Below are positions 19,531-34,902 of a stretch of 64,000 nucleotides of DNA, piece by piece. Under the pieces are notes generated by a model. The model saw only the letters and a program-made list of their open reading frames with translations. It searched no databases and had not been told where the DNA came from. Source of the DNA: a bacterium (lineage in GTDB: Bacteria; Myxococcota_A; Bradymonadia; UBA7976; UBA1532); NCBI GenBank assembly GCA_030427205.1, contig JAUHXC010000007.1:1-64000 (forward strand), written 5' to 3'. Positions within the stretch are counted from its first letter, which is position 1; the number at the start of each line of letters is the position of its first letter. Both the position numbers and the translations under genes were made by a program.

Positions 19531-22500
19531 ATGAACCAGCGAAGATCGACCGCCGCTCACCGCTCGCCGCGCGGGTTGATCGCCGCCTGCGCGCTGATCG
19601 GCGCCCTGACGGTCGAGGCCCACGCCCAGCCCAGCGTGCGCCAGCTCGATCCGGGCATCGCCAACGACGGCTTCGGCGCCGCGATCGCGACCGGCGACTT
19701 CGACGGCAACGGCTTCGACGACATCGCCGTCGGCGCGCCCGGCGTATTGCTCGCCGACGGCGTCAGCCGGGGCAAGGTCGAGATCTGGTACGGCGGGCCC
19801 GACGCCCAGCCCGCCGTCGAGATGCCCGACAGCGCGATCACCGCGCCGCTGCAGCGGCAGATCCTGGGCTTCGGCGTGCACCTGGCCGCCGGTGACTTCG
19901 ACGGCGACGGCCGCACCGACCTGCTCGCCGCCGATACCGACGGCCAGCTGTGGTTGATGCCCGCCGGCGACCCCGCGGGCAACGCCGGCGCGATCCCGCT
20001 CGGCACCCGTGAGACGCTGCTCTTCGCCCAGGGCCTGGGCCTGATCGAGCGTATCGAGGCCATCGGCCGCTTCTCGGCGAACATCGTCGACGAGGTGCTC
20101 GTCATCGCCTGGAGCGGCGACAGCCAGCTCTGCCCGTGCGACGGCGTGGTCGATGGCGGCCGCGCCGACCGCAATACCCTGTGGCTGGCCGTCGGCACCG
20201 GCGACGTCGACGACCTGCCCGTCCTGCCGACCCCGCTCGCCCCGCCGCTGGAGACCGACCCCTGCGCGTGCCGGGTCGACCCCACCGAACCGTGCCTGCG
20301 CCAATGCGCCTACGGCGAGGTGCTGGCCCCGCACCCCTTCGACGACAGCGCCCCGCTGGCGATCGGCGCGCCGGGCTTCGGGCCGGCCGGGGAAGTCCAC
20401 CTCTACGCCCCGGGGGGCGGCGCGCCCGACGTGCTCGAAGGCCCGGCCGGCGGCGAGTACATCGGCCGCTCCCTGGCCTGGGTCGGCGACCCGCGCGAAG
20501 GCCTCTCGCTGCTCGTATCCGCCGACCTCGGCGAGTATCGCTACTACCCCGCCGCGCGCCCCAACAGCGCCCAGGCCGAGGACGGCGCGCTGCCCGACTT
20601 CACCTACGCCCGCTTCACCTCGGGCCACTTCGCCGGGGGCGACGCCTACGATCTGATCGCGCTCGACGACGAGGGCCAGCTGGCCCATGTCTATTACGAC
20701 GCCACGCTGCCGCTCGGTGAGCCCGACGGCGTCATCCGGCTCGACGAGGGCATCTGGTGGGGCCCGGCGCAGGTCGTGGGCGAGATGAACGGCGTCGACG
20801 GCGGCGATCTGGCGTTCACCGAGCGGCTGCAGACGCCCAACGGGCCCGAAGACCGCGTGCGGCTCTACCTCGACGGGCTCGCCGGCGGCGACGACGACCG
20901 CGACGGCGACGGCCGGGCCGACGGCCAGGACAACTGCCCCGGCATCGCCAACTCGACGCAGATCGACCGCGACTTCGACGGCCGCGGCGACCCGTGCGAC
21001 CCGTGCCCCGACGACCCGGCCGACGACGGTGACGGCGACGGCCTCTGCGCGCCGCTGTGCATGGGCGACGCCGGCGCGCCGCTGCCCTCCGACCCGGAGA
21101 TGCCGCTGCGACTCGGCGACCTGGTGCCGATGTACGAGGCCGAGCGCATCGAACTCGACGACGCCGAGCTGCCGCCGAGCCTCTTCATCGACGGCGCGAG
21201 CCCGTACGTCAGCCCCGCCGGTCGCGCGGTCTATGCCACCGAACAGCCCGAGCGCGGGATCTGGCTCAGCCTCGATCCCTACGCCTACGGCCTGCCGCCG
21301 ACCCACATCGCGGTCACCGTCGGCCAGACCTGCGACGGCCCGCTCTGGTTGACCGCCTACGACGCCCGCGGGCGGGTCGCCGCGCGGGAGTACGACGACG
21401 GCCAGATCGTGCTCGACGAGATCGACTGGCTGGTGGGCTTCGCCGCGATCGACGGCCTCATCGCGATCGAGATCCGGGCCTTCTGCGCCGGGCTGCTGGC
21501 GATCGCCGACGTGCAGTTCGGTCGGGCCGCCGAGCCGCTGCGCTGCGCCGACCTTGCCGCCGCGGGCCCGGGCGACAACTGCCCGGCGGCCTTCAACCCC
21601 GATCAAGCAGACGCCGACGACGACGGCATCGGCGACGCATGCGACTGCGCCGGCGCGCGGGCCGCCGACGGGACCGACTGCGCCCCGCGGCGCACCGTGC
21701 GCGGGCTCGACGACCGCGGCGACTGCGGCGGCGACGGCGACCTCTCGTCGGCCTCGGTCTTCGAGGGCCTGCGCCACGCGATCGTCGCCAAGGGCCATGG
21801 CATCGGCGACGAGATCGAGCGCTTCGACGCCGACAGCGCCGCTGCGGGCGAGGTGATCGTGCTCACCGGCACCGGCCCCGAAGGCGACGCCGAGTGGTGC
21901 GCGCTCGAGCGGTTCCTCGCCGCCGGCGGGGGCGTGCTCGACGTGCGCGACATGGACCGCTCGCTCGCCGGCATCGTGGCCACCGGCGCGCTGGACGGTG
22001 AACCCCTGACCTGCGCTCAGCTCGACGACAGCCGCCCCCTGTGCGGCGGCGTCGAGCCGCCGCTGGCCCACGGCGACGGAAACTACCTGTCGGTGGGCAT
22101 CGACGGGCGCCGGGTGCTCGTCACCGACGAGCAGACGCCCCGGGCCCTCGCGGTGGCCTATGTCGACCCGTCGGGCGGGCGCCTGCTGGCCATCGGCGAC
22201 GAGGGCATGGCCTGGGGCAAGCACGCCTGCGGGCGATTCGGCAGCGTGCACGAGCCGGCGACGGGGCGCTTCGTGCGCAACGCCATCGACTTCGTCGCCC
22301 GGGCCGAGGGCTTCGACCCCCAGCAGGCGCCCGCGATCGAACGCTGCTACGACGGGCCCATCATCGGCGAGCTGCCTCCGCTGCAGGTCGCCGTCGACAG
22401 CGACGCGACGTTCGCCCTCGCGCTGACCGACGGCGCGACGCCGGTCGAACACCTGGACGTCGACGTCGACGAGCGCGCCGCCGAAGAGGACGAGCTGCTG

Positions 22501-23195
22501 CGCGACGCCGACGCGCGCTACGACGAAGGGGCCTGGCGGCTGGTGTTGACCGCCGGCTCGCGGGCCGGCCAGGGCCGCCTGCGGGTGGAGGTCACCGACC
22601 GCGACGGCGACGAGGTCGAGCTCGAGACGACCTTCGAGGTCATCTGCCCCGAGGGCGCCGGCGGCTGCGGCGCGTGCGCGCCGGGCGCCGAAGACCGCGA
22701 CGGCGACGGGGTGTGCGACGCCGCCGACAACTGCCCCGGCTCGCCCAACCCCGAGCAGGAGAACGCCGACGGCGACATCTACGGCGACGTCTGCGACACC
22801 GACCACGACCCCGACGCGGACGGCTTCAGCACCCCCTGGGAGCTGGCCCTGGGCACCGACCCCTACGTGCCCGACGCCAACGCCGACGGCGACCGCTGGC
22901 CCGACAGCCACGACTATTGCGTGTGGCTGCCCGACCCCGAGATCCGCGAGTTCGGCCCCGACGACCAGCAGAACCAGGACGCCGATGGCGACGGCATCGG
23001 CGACGCCTGTGATCGCAACGACGGCACCTCGGGCGCCGGTGATCCGACCCAGGGGCTGCGGCCGGCGGGCGGCTGTCGGGCCTTCGTCGGGCGTCCCGCT
23101 CACCCCCGAGGCGGCGCCGGGCCGTGGTGGTTGGCCCTCGGGCTGGGGCTGCTGCGCGTGCGCGCGCGCCGCCGCGCATCAACCGGAGGCCGCCG

Positions 23196-23199
<4 letters not shown>
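19531..23199 (+). CDS. Giant FG-GAP/TSP3 surface protein A with C-terminal sorting tail
   Basis: A 1222-residue exported protein. After a signal peptide (ending TVEAHAQ), FG-GAP/VCBS integrin-like repeats follow (DGFGAAIATGDFDGNGFDD, LAAGDFDGDGRTD). TSP3 repeats stand at about 450-510, 680-710 and 1050-1165. Between them, at about 730-930, is a domain beginning GLDDRGDCGGDGDLSS and including GGGVLDVRDMDRSLAGI, recalling a GATase-like Rossmann fold (ThuA/DUF4350-like), function unknown. The end is GGC, a single helix (WWLALGLGLL) and RVRARRRASTGGRR, the sorting tail shared with the genes at 1 and 23196. It is a full-length paralogue of the next protein. An outer-surface adhesion or scaffold role is inferred. 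Confidence 0.82.
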
Positions 23200-27848
<4,649 letters not shown>

Positions 27849-28104
27849 GGGCGACTCTGCTCGAAAAACGGCGCTGAAGACCCGCGCGGGGCGGCTCTCG
27901 TCGGCCGCCCGGCGCGCATGTGCCCGCTCGGACCCGAAGGTGCATACGCTTCGCCCGAAACGGCCGCGGGGTGCTCGATATCGTCGATTCGACTGAATAC
28001 GCGACGCCCGCGCGGCCCGTGCGCGCCCGGGCGCCCCGCGCTCGATCAAGGGCACGGCCACGGACGTGAAGTGCATGGCTGCAGAGTGCTATCGCCGGGG
28101 GACG

Positions 28105-31100
28105 CTACGCTTCGCCCACCGGCGCGAGGATCCGGGTCATCGCCGTCGGGTTGCGCACCCCGCGGGCCGCCATGTCATCCGCCGCCGCCTGCACCAGCGC
28201 CGCGCCCTCGTCGCCGCCGAGCAGGCCGCCGAGGCGCGCGCGGGTCGCGGCGGCGTAGAGCGCCGTCTCGCTCTGCTCGAAGCCGTCGAGCGCCTGCTCC
28301 AGCGCCCCGCGGGCCTCGTCCAGGCGGCCGTCGAGGGCGGCGAGCTGGCCGGTGAACAGGTGACCCTCGGCGGTGGCCCAGGGCACCTTGCTGCGGGCGA
28401 GGGTCTTGATGTCTTTGCGCAGCGTGCCCCGCGGGTCGTCGTCGGCGATGCCCGCCGAGAGGGCCGCCAGGGCCGCCCGGGCGCGCAGGGTCACCGTGTC
28501 GAGGTTGACGAGGTGCACATGATGCACCAACGAGGCGCGCAGCGGCTTCCAGGTGGCCCGCACCCGCTGCCAGGCGTCCGCCGGGCGCGCGCGATACAGG
28601 TCGAGGTGCACCCCCGCGATCAGGTCGAAGTAGTGCTGCACGTGGAAGCCGTCGTCGCCCCACTCCTCCATGGCCTCGGCGTGGTGGGCGGCGCCGGTCT
28701 CGGCGTCGTCGAGCACCAGCCACGCCAGGCTCGGGTAGCCGGTGCGCAGGTTGGTGCTGAAGTAGACGTTGCCCCGGTCGCGGGCCTGGGCCAAGAGGTC
28801 GGGCACCTGGCCGGCGATGCGGCCCACGTCGCCCAGGTAGGCCAGCGCCGAGAGCTGGAAGACGAAGGTGGTCGTCGTCTCCCAGTTGACGCCGCGGCAG
28901 CGCTCGCGCCAGACCTCCGCCGACGAGACGAGGTGCTCGACCGCCTTGCGCCAGCGCCCGGCGAGGAAGTGGGAGACGCCGGTGCCGTAGTGGGTCATGC
29001 CCACCGCGTAGGGCACGTCGATGCGCTCGGCGATCGAGCGCGCCCGGTCGACGAGCATGCTCGCCCGCTCCTGCCCGCCGGGGCCGGTGGCGCTGGCGTA
29101 GGCCCCCTCCATGGCCATGGCCCGGGCGACGCGCATCGGCTCGCCGGCGTCGAGCGCCAGCAGCAGGCTGCGGGTCTGGAAGTCGGCGGCGCGCACGTGG
29201 TCGACGAGGCCCAGCCCCAGGCCCACCGACCAGCAGGCGTCGATCTGGGTCAGCGTGCGCCGGTCGAGGGTCGTCGCGTCGGTCTCGCTGTAGTCCAGGC
29301 CACGCAGCCGCATGCGGGCGCGGCGGGCGAGCAGCCCCGGCAGCGCGCGGCGGGCGCTCTTGGGCAGGCCCAGCCCGATCTGACCCAGCACCTCTTCGGT
29401 CACCGCGATGCCGTGCTTGAGCTTGCCGCTGATCAGCAGCTGGGTGCCCGCCTCGAGCGAGAGCTCCAGGCGGTCTTCGGGGTTCGAGCCCTCGGCGGCT
29501 TCGAGCAGCGCCGCGGCCGCTTCGGGCCCGCGGCCGGCGTCGATCAGGGCCCGGCCCAGGTTCTCGAGCAGGTCGCGCTCCTGCTCGATGGCGTCTTCGC
29601 CCAGCCCCTGGGACGAGAGCATCGCCTGCCGGTGCAGCTCGAGGGCCCGGCTGTACAGCTCGGCGGCGCGGTCGAACGCCAGCTTGGCGGCGGCGCGCTC
29701 GGCGGATTCGGCGGTGTAGCGCCGCGAGCGGTCGAGGTCGCCGGCGCCGATGAAGTGCTCGGCGAGCTCTTCGGGGTCGCCCACGTCGCGCCGCTCGAGG
29801 GCCAGCCCCAGCTCCATGTGCACCGCGCGGCGGCTGATGTCGGGCAGCCCGCCGGTGACCGCCTCGCGGATGCGGTCGTGATACAGCTCGAGCGCGTCCT
29901 GGGCCGCGTCGACCCCGTGGGCCCGCACCCGCAGCAGGTGCTCGGCGCGCAGCAGGCCCACGGTGCGGGCGACGGCCTCGTTGGGCACCCCGGCGGCGTC
30001 GAAGGCGACCCGCTGGTCGAGCGGTCGCCCGTGCACCGCCAGGGCGTGCATCAGCCGCTGGGCGACGGTCTCGAGCCCGTCGATGCGCTGGCGCACCACC
30101 TCTTCGACCGTCAGCCCGCCCTCGACGAGGCGCGCGGTCTGGCGCAGGTGGCGGGCGAGGGCCTCGACGAAGTACGGGTTGCCGCCGCTCTCCCGGGCCA
30201 GCAGCGCCGACAGCCGCTCGGCCCCCTCCCGCTCGCCGAGGCGGGCCCGGGCGAGGCGGGCGGCGTCGGCGGCGTCGAGCGGGCCGATCTCGATCTCGAC
30301 GTGGTTGAGCGCGTGCCCCGGCTGGTGCAGGAAGTCGAGCATCGCCTTGAGGAAGGCGCTGCTCTCGACCTCTTCGCTGCGGTAGCTGCCCAGCACCAGC
30401 ATCGCCGGCACGTCGTCGCCGCGCAGCAGCTCGGAGAGCAGCATCGCCGAGTCGCGGTCGCCCCATTGCAGGTCGTCGATGTGCACCACCGGCACCATGC
30501 GCCGGGCGAGGCCGGCGAAGAGCTGGCGCAGCAGCGAGAAGCCGCGCTGACGCAGCTCCCGGGGGTCGCTCGGCTCGTCTTCGGGCAGCGAGCGGATGGC
30601 GATGGGGTCGACGTGCAGCAGCACCGGAAACAGCCGGGTCAGCGGCCCGAGGGTCGGCGGCAGCAGCGCCTCGAGCTCTTCGTCGGGCATGCGCCCGAGC
30701 TGCTGGGCCAGGGCGTCGATGACCGTATCGAAGGCCTTGTAGGGCACCGACTCGCGCTCGTAGCACCGCCCCGAGAGCACCAGCAGGTCGGGCTGGCCGA
30801 GCAGCGGGTCGAGAAAGCGCCGCAACAGCGCGCTCTTGCCCATGCCCGATCCGCCGTGCACCGTCACCAGGGTGCCCCGGCCGTCGCGGGCCGCGGCCAG
30901 GGCGTCTTCGAGGGCCGCCGTCTGGGTCTCGCGGCCGATGAGCCGGGTCGCCGAGACCCGGGGCAGCACCATCGGCCCGCTGCCGGTGCGCGCGCTGCCG
31001 AGGGCTTCGAGGATGGCGTCGGCGTCGGGGCGGTGCGCCGGGTCGCGGGCGAGCAGCGTGCGGCACAGCCGGTCGAGGTCGTCGGGCACGTCGGCGGCGA

Positions 31101-31803
31101 GGCTGCTGGGGTCGGGCGCGTCCTTGCGCCGCTTGTCGATCATGATCTTGAACGGCTTGCCGCGGAACGGCAGCTGGCCGGTCAGGGCCTCGAAGAGCAC
31201 CACGCCCACCGAGTACCAGTCCGCCGCGGGCAGCGGGTCGCCGCCGTCGGCCTGCTCGGGCGCCATGTACTCCAGGGTGCCGCTGAAGCCGGGGTCGGGC
31301 GCGTTGTGCCGGTCGTGCAGCGGGGTGACCAGCCCGAAGTCGAGCACCACCAGCCGCCGGGTGCCCTGCTCGACGAGCACGTTGCTCGGCTTGATGTCGC
31401 GGTGCAGGTGCCCCGCCTCGTGCAGCGCGGCGACCCCTTCGACCAGCTGGCGCATCGCGTGGCGCAGCCGCTCGACGTCGAGGGCCGGGCCGCCGTCGAA
31501 GCTCTTCTGCGGGCGCACGAAGCGGTCGAGGCTCTCCCCCTCGATGTACTCCATCGTGAAGAACCACGTGCCGCCGTCGTGGTGCAGGTCGTGCAGGTCG
31601 ATGAGGTTGGGGTGGGCCACCTCGGCCAGCGAGCGGAACTCGCTCTTGAGCTTGATGATGCCGTAGGGGCTGTCCCGGCGCAGGGTCTTGAGCGCCACGT
31701 CGGCCCCGCGCAGCCCGTCGTGGGCCAGGTACACCACCCCCATGCCGCCCTCGCCCAGGCGGCGGATGATGCGGAACCGGTCGGTGCCTGTGAACTCGCT
31801 CAG
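28105..31803 (-). CDS. Ser/Thr protein kinase fused to AAA-type ATPase and TPR-like region (CTG start)
   Basis: The first ATG (31743) falls inside the kinase Gly-rich loop (LGEGGMGVVY), so the real start must be earlier. No ATG, GTG or TTG occurs in frame before a stop. A CTG at 31801-31803 has GGGGGAG 6 bases upstream and gives a normal N-terminus, (M)SEFTGTDRFRIIRRLGEGG. This makes 1232 residues. Kinase motifs are complete: ALK lysine, HRDIKPSN (about residue 135), DFGLVTP, and MAPEQ. An ATPase follows (Walker A GGSGMGKS near 310, Walker B VVHIDDLQWGD near 455), then about 600 residues of TPR-like helices. The layout matches PknK/myxobacterial kinase-ATPase-TPR signalling proteins. It lies 73 bp after the FAD oxidoreductase gene. 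Confidence 0.85.
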   Translation of the reverse strand: MSEFTGTDRFRIIRRLGEGGMGVVYLAHDGLRGADVALKTLRRDSPYGIIKLKSEFRSLAEVAHPNLIDLHDLHHDGGTWFFTMEYIEGESLDRFVRPQKSFDGGPALDVERLRHAMRQLVEGVAALHEAGHLHRDIKPSNVLVEQGTRRLVVLDFGLVTPLHDRHNAPDPGFSGTLEYMAPEQADGGDPLPAADWYSVGVVLFEALTGQLPFRGKPFKIMIDKRRKDAPDPSSLAADVPDDLDRLCRTLLARDPAHRPDADAILEALGSARTGSGPMVLPRVSATRLIGRETQTAALEDALAAARDGRGTLVTVHGGSGMGKSALLRRFLDPLLGQPDLLVLSGRCYERESVPYKAFDTVIDALAQQLGRMPDEELEALLPPTLGPLTRLFPVLLHVDPIAIRSLPEDEPSDPRELRQRGFSLLRQLFAGLARRMVPVVHIDDLQWGDRDSAMLLSELLRGDDVPAMLVLGSYRSEEVESSAFLKAMLDFLHQPGHALNHVEIEIGPLDAADAARLARARLGEREGAERLSALLARESGGNPYFVEALARHLRQTARLVEGGLTVEEVVRQRIDGLETVAQRLMHALAVHGRPLDQRVAFDAAGVPNEAVARTVGLLRAEHLLRVRAHGVDAAQDALELYHDRIREAVTGGLPDISRRAVHMELGLALERRDVGDPEELAEHFIGAGDLDRSRRYTAESAERAAAKLAFDRAAELYSRALELHRQAMLSSQGLGEDAIEQERDLLENLGRALIDAGRGPEAAAALLEAAEGSNPEDRLELSLEAGTQLLISGKLKHGIAVTEEVLGQIGLGLPKSARRALPGLLARRARMRLRGLDYSETDATTLDRRTLTQIDACWSVGLGLGLVDHVRAADFQTRSLLLALDAGEPMRVARAMAMEGAYASATGPGGQERASMLVDRARSIAERIDVPYAVGMTHYGTGVSHFLAGRWRKAVEHLVSSAEVWRERCRGVNWETTTTFVFQLSALAYLGDVGRIAGQVPDLLAQARDRGNVYFSTNLRTGYPSLAWLVLDDAETGAAHHAEAMEEWGDDGFHVQHYFDLIAGVHLDLYRARPADAWQRVRATWKPLRASLVHHVHLVNLDTVTLRARAALAALSAGIADDDPRGTLRKDIKTLARSKVPWATAEGHLFTGQLAALDGRLDEARGALEQALDGFEQSETALYAAATRARLGGLLGGDEGAALVQAAADDMAARGVRNPTAMTRILAPVGEA

Positions 31804-31876
31804 GCGGGTCTCCCCCAGAACGCCAGATCGATGTCGCCCGACGCGGGCCCCTCTCGGGGACGCGCCGAGCGGGACA

Positions 31877-33430
31877 TCATACTGACGCCGACCGGTCCCG
31901 TCGACGAATCGCCCGGAGAACGCCCTGCACCGCCCTCACCGAGGGGGCGATGGCCGGCTGGGGCAGCGGCGCGGGCAGGCGCGAGGGGTCGATGCCCAGC
32001 CGCGGGGCGACCGCGCGGGCGGCGAGCAGGCCGGTCAGGCAGGCCCGCTCGAGGTAGAGCACCGGCTCCGGGCTGGCGATCCAGTCGCCGCACAGCGCGA
32101 CCCCCGGGGCCAGGTCGACCGGCGGCAGCCGCGACATCACCCCCGGGGCGAAGGCGACGTGGGTCGCCGGGTTGTGCAGCACGTGCCCCGAGATGCGCGG
32201 GCCGACCTCGGGCCAGCTCCAGCGGATGAGCCGGTCGACGCTGTCGAGCACCACCCGATCGGGCGTGGCCAGCGCGCGGGCCGCCCGGTCGCCGTAGAGG
32301 TGACACTCGACCGCGCCGCCGCCGGTGCGCGCCGACCAGTCGACGTAGGGGGTCATGAAGCGGTGCAGCCAGAAGTAGTTGTCCGCCGCGCCGGCCCCGA
32401 AGATGCCGGTGAACGGCCGCCGCGGGTCGGGTCGGTCGCCGTACCACAGGCGCACGACGACGCTCGGCACCCCCCGGGGCAGCCGGCGGTCGCCGAGCAG
32501 CGCGGTCAGCGGCCCGCCCGCCAGCCGACCCATCGCCGGCGGATCGACCGCCAGCACCACCGCCGCCGCCGGGATGCGCGCCGGGCCGTCGGGGCCGTCG
32601 ACCGCCACCGCCGCCACCCGCCGCGCGGCGCCCTCACCCTGCCACTCGATGCCCGCCGCGCGATGCCCGACGCGGGCGTCGACGCCCAGGGCCACCAGCC
32701 GCTGCCACAAGGGGCCGACCAGCGCCGTCACCCCGTCTTCGGCCAGCATGTGGAAGCCGCAGGCCTGCTTGTCGGCGACCCCGTAGAACCACAGGCCGGT
32801 GAAGAAGGCCGCCAGGCTGACCTCGTGCGGCTCGGCGAAGAAGCCCGAGTGGGTCATCGAGCGCATCATCTGCTGCAGCGCCGGCGGGAAGTCGTCGATG
32901 AAGCCGGCGACCGCGAACCGATCGGCGTCGGCCAGATCGCGGCGGGGGTCGAAGGCCATGAGCCGGTTCATCGGCCGGCTGATGCGCCCCAGCCGCGGCA
33001 GGAACAGGCCCGGCGCGCGCAGCACCTCGCTCGGCGGCAGCATCGACATCGTCGCCAGCGCCGAGGGCAGCCGGGTATTGCGCACCGACGCGCCGATCTC
33101 GACGAAGCCGGGGCTGCCGTCGGGCCGCTCGACCACCAGCGCCTGCTCGCCCGGATCGCGCAGGGCGCCGTCGAGCCCCGTATCGCGCAGCAGCCGCCGC
33201 AGGTTGACGTAGCGGCTCCAGATGCCGTGCACCCCGTGCTCCATGCCGAAGCGGGCGGTCACCCCGCCGTGGGCGACGCTGTGCTGCACCGCGCACGTCA
33301 GCCGGCCGCCGGGCACCGCGCTCGCCTCGAGCAGCACCACCCGCGCGCCGGCGTCGGCCAGCGCCGTCGCCGCGCTGAGCCCCGCCACGCCGCCGCCGAT
33401 CACGACGACCGGTGCCGTGCGACCGCTCAA
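31877..33430 (-). CDS. FAD-dependent amine oxidase / phytoene desaturase-like protein
   Basis: A 517-residue flavoprotein. The dinucleotide-binding motif VVVIGGGVAGLSAATALADAG is at the N-terminus, followed by LEASAVPGGRL. The C-terminal FAD contact is GVALCGDWIASPEPVLYLERA near 460-480. This is the arrangement of carotenoid desaturases, HpnE-like hydroxysqualene dehydroxylases and amine oxidases; the exact substrate is not evident. TTG at 33430 is the start: it overlaps the upstream stop (TTGA) and has GGAGG 5 bases before it, while the frame upstream belongs to the neighbouring gene. It is coupled to the cNMP-ADC protein. Confidence 0.8.
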   Translation of the reverse strand: MSGRTAPVVVIGGGVAGLSAATALADAGARVVLLEASAVPGGRLTCAVQHSVAHGGVTARFGMEHGVHGIWSRYVNLRRLLRDTGLDGALRDPGEQALVVERPDGSPGFVEIGASVRNTRLPSALATMSMLPPSEVLRAPGLFLPRLGRISRPMNRLMAFDPRRDLADADRFAVAGFIDDFPPALQQMMRSMTHSGFFAEPHEVSLAAFFTGLWFYGVADKQACGFHMLAEDGVTALVGPLWQRLVALGVDARVGHRAAGIEWQGEGAARRVAAVAVDGPDGPARIPAAAVVLAVDPPAMGRLAGGPLTALLGDRRLPRGVPSVVVRLWYGDRPDPRRPFTGIFGAGAADNYFWLHRFMTPYVDWSARTGGGAVECHLYGDRAARALATPDRVVLDSVDRLIRWSWPEVGPRISGHVLHNPATHVAFAPGVMSRLPPVDLAPGVALCGDWIASPEPVLYLERACLTGLLAARAVAPRLGIDPSRLPAPLPQPAIAPSVRAVQGVLRAIRRRDRSASV

Positions 33431-34743
33431 CGGCGCCTCCGCCGGCCCCAGCGGCCCGCGGGCTCTTCGTTGTAGTCCAGCCAGCGGTTGCCGCGGCCGA
33501 ACTGCAGCCCCATGCGCAGCCGGAAGCCGCCCAGGCAGCGCCCGCCGAGAAAATAATCCGCGTCGAGGAAGCGCACCCGCGGCCGCTCGAGCCGGGTGAA
33601 GCCGCCCAGATCCGACACCTGGAACGGGATCTCCACCAGCTCGTCGATCGCTTTGCCCTCGGTCATGCCCTCGGCGCTGTCGGGGATCTGCTTGTGCACG
33701 AAGACCGGCATCGCCGGCCGGCGATCCTCGGGCACGTGGCGCTCGACCATGCCCAGGGCGCTCGTCGCGACCCGCCGGGCGTACTCGGGCACCCAGCGCG
33801 GCCAGAACAGGCGGATCATCTTGATGAGGAACTGCTCCGGCGCCAGCGACTCGGCCTTGCCCCATGTGGCGCGCAGGGTCATGCGCCGGGCGAGCACCAG
33901 GTCGATCTTGCCCCGCTCGGCGTCGAGGGTCGTGCGCGCGAAGCGCTTGGGGAACCCGTACAGCTCGCGGCCGAGGGTGATGGCCAGGAAGTTGTCGGGG
34001 TACAGCTCGGGGATGAACATGCCCGGGCGCATGCGCGGGGCGAGGCAGGGCAGGAACGCCGCCGTCTCGTTGTAGCTGAACGCCATGCCGGCGCCCTCGG
34101 GGTGCCGGCTGTAGGTGCGCCCGAAGAAGTTGAACGTCAGCAGGTAACGCCCCTCGGTGCCCGGCATCGGGCGCACCCCGCGGGGCAGCAGCTGCTCGAG
34201 CCGCCGCGGGTCGTCCTGCATGACGAAGACGTACATGTCGAAGGGGTCGGCCACATACGGCCCGGGCACCAGCTCGGCCTTGGGCGAGCGGAAGAAGTCC
34301 TCGAAGTGGCGCTGGATGAGGTCGCTCTGTTCGTACTGCACGCGCAGCTGATGCGAGAGGAAGCGGATCAAGTTACGCGAGGCGCGCTTGCTCTGGTCGA
34401 GCAGCCCTTCGAGCAGTTGGTGCGGCATCGAGGCCACCCGCACGTCGCTGAAGGCTTCGAGGCTCGCGGTGCGCGGCTGCCCGTCGATGACCGCCACCAG
34501 CCCCAAGATCTCGGGGGCCTGCACCAGGGTGACCAGCTTGCCGTCCCGGGTGACCGCCACCTCGCCGTCGAGCAGGATGAAGACGTAGGCCGCGTCCATG
34601 CGCTGGTCGGTGATGCGCCGGCCGGCCTTGACCTCGTGGATGCGCATGCCACGGCGCAGGAGCTCCACCGCGGCGGGCTCGATGCCTTCGAAGACCTCCA
34701 TCTGCAGCAGCCGCTCGATGGCCGCCGCGCGATCGCCTGCCAT
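33427..34743 (-). CDS. Cyclic-nucleotide-binding domain fused to acetoacetate decarboxylase-like domain
   Basis: A 438-residue cytoplasmic protein. Residues about 10-135 form a cNMP-binding fold (AYVFILLDGEVAVTRDG, LVAVIDGQPRTAS, VASMPHQLLEGLL); the usual phosphate-cassette Arg is represented by QPRTAS. Residues about 165-420 are acetoacetate decarboxylase-like, with the signature GRELYGFPKRFA near 270 carrying the Schiff-base Lys; the second Lys of ADC is Arg here. A cyclic-nucleotide-gated decarboxylase-fold enzyme is an unusual combination. Many ADC-like proteins act on other substrates, so the reaction is open. GGAG precedes the ATG by 9 bases. It is followed by the FAD enzyme in a 4-bp overlap; the two may act on one metabolite. 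Confidence 0.8.
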   Translation of the reverse strand: MAGDRAAAIERLLQMEVFEGIEPAAVELLRRGMRIHEVKAGRRITDQRMDAAYVFILLDGEVAVTRDGKLVTLVQAPEILGLVAVIDGQPRTASLEAFSDVRVASMPHQLLEGLLDQSKRASRNLIRFLSHQLRVQYEQSDLIQRHFEDFFRSPKAELVPGPYVADPFDMYVFVMQDDPRRLEQLLPRGVRPMPGTEGRYLLTFNFFGRTYSRHPEGAGMAFSYNETAAFLPCLAPRMRPGMFIPELYPDNFLAITLGRELYGFPKRFARTTLDAERGKIDLVLARRMTLRATWGKAESLAPEQFLIKMIRLFWPRWVPEYARRVATSALGMVERHVPEDRRPAMPVFVHKQIPDSAEGMTEGKAIDELVEIPFQVSDLGGFTRLERPRVRFLDADYFLGGRCLGGFRLRMGLQFGRGNRWLDYNEEPAGRWGRRRRR

Positions 34744-34902
34744 GTCGTCTGCTCCACCCGCCGCTCACGCGGCGTACGAACCGGAGCGGATAGCACGGCG
34801 CTCCCCCCATGCGCAATCCGGCGCGTGCCGCAGTGTCGCGTGACGCTGCGCTGCGCGAGGGGCCAGGCGCGAGGGACGAGGCGTGAGGGCGCGCGGCCGA
34901 TC

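Noticed and set aside
17242..23103. A minus-strand open frame of 1953 codons antisense to the cyclase and surface-protein genes
   Set aside because: It exists because the plus-strand genes have very high GC at third positions. Its translation is low-complexity Val/Gly/Ala/Arg with no motif, whereas the plus-strand frames show clear domains.
27889..27910. GGGCGGC-N8-GCCGCCC hairpin between convergent genes as a terminator
   Set aside because: The stem is short for such GC-rich DNA and has no U-run on either strand; it is no better than chance.
28066..32229. A plus-strand open frame of 1387 codons opposite the kinase and FAD oxidoreductase genes
   Set aside because: Antisense shadow of genes with complete kinase, Walker and FAD motifs; no ribosome binding site and no recognisable domains.
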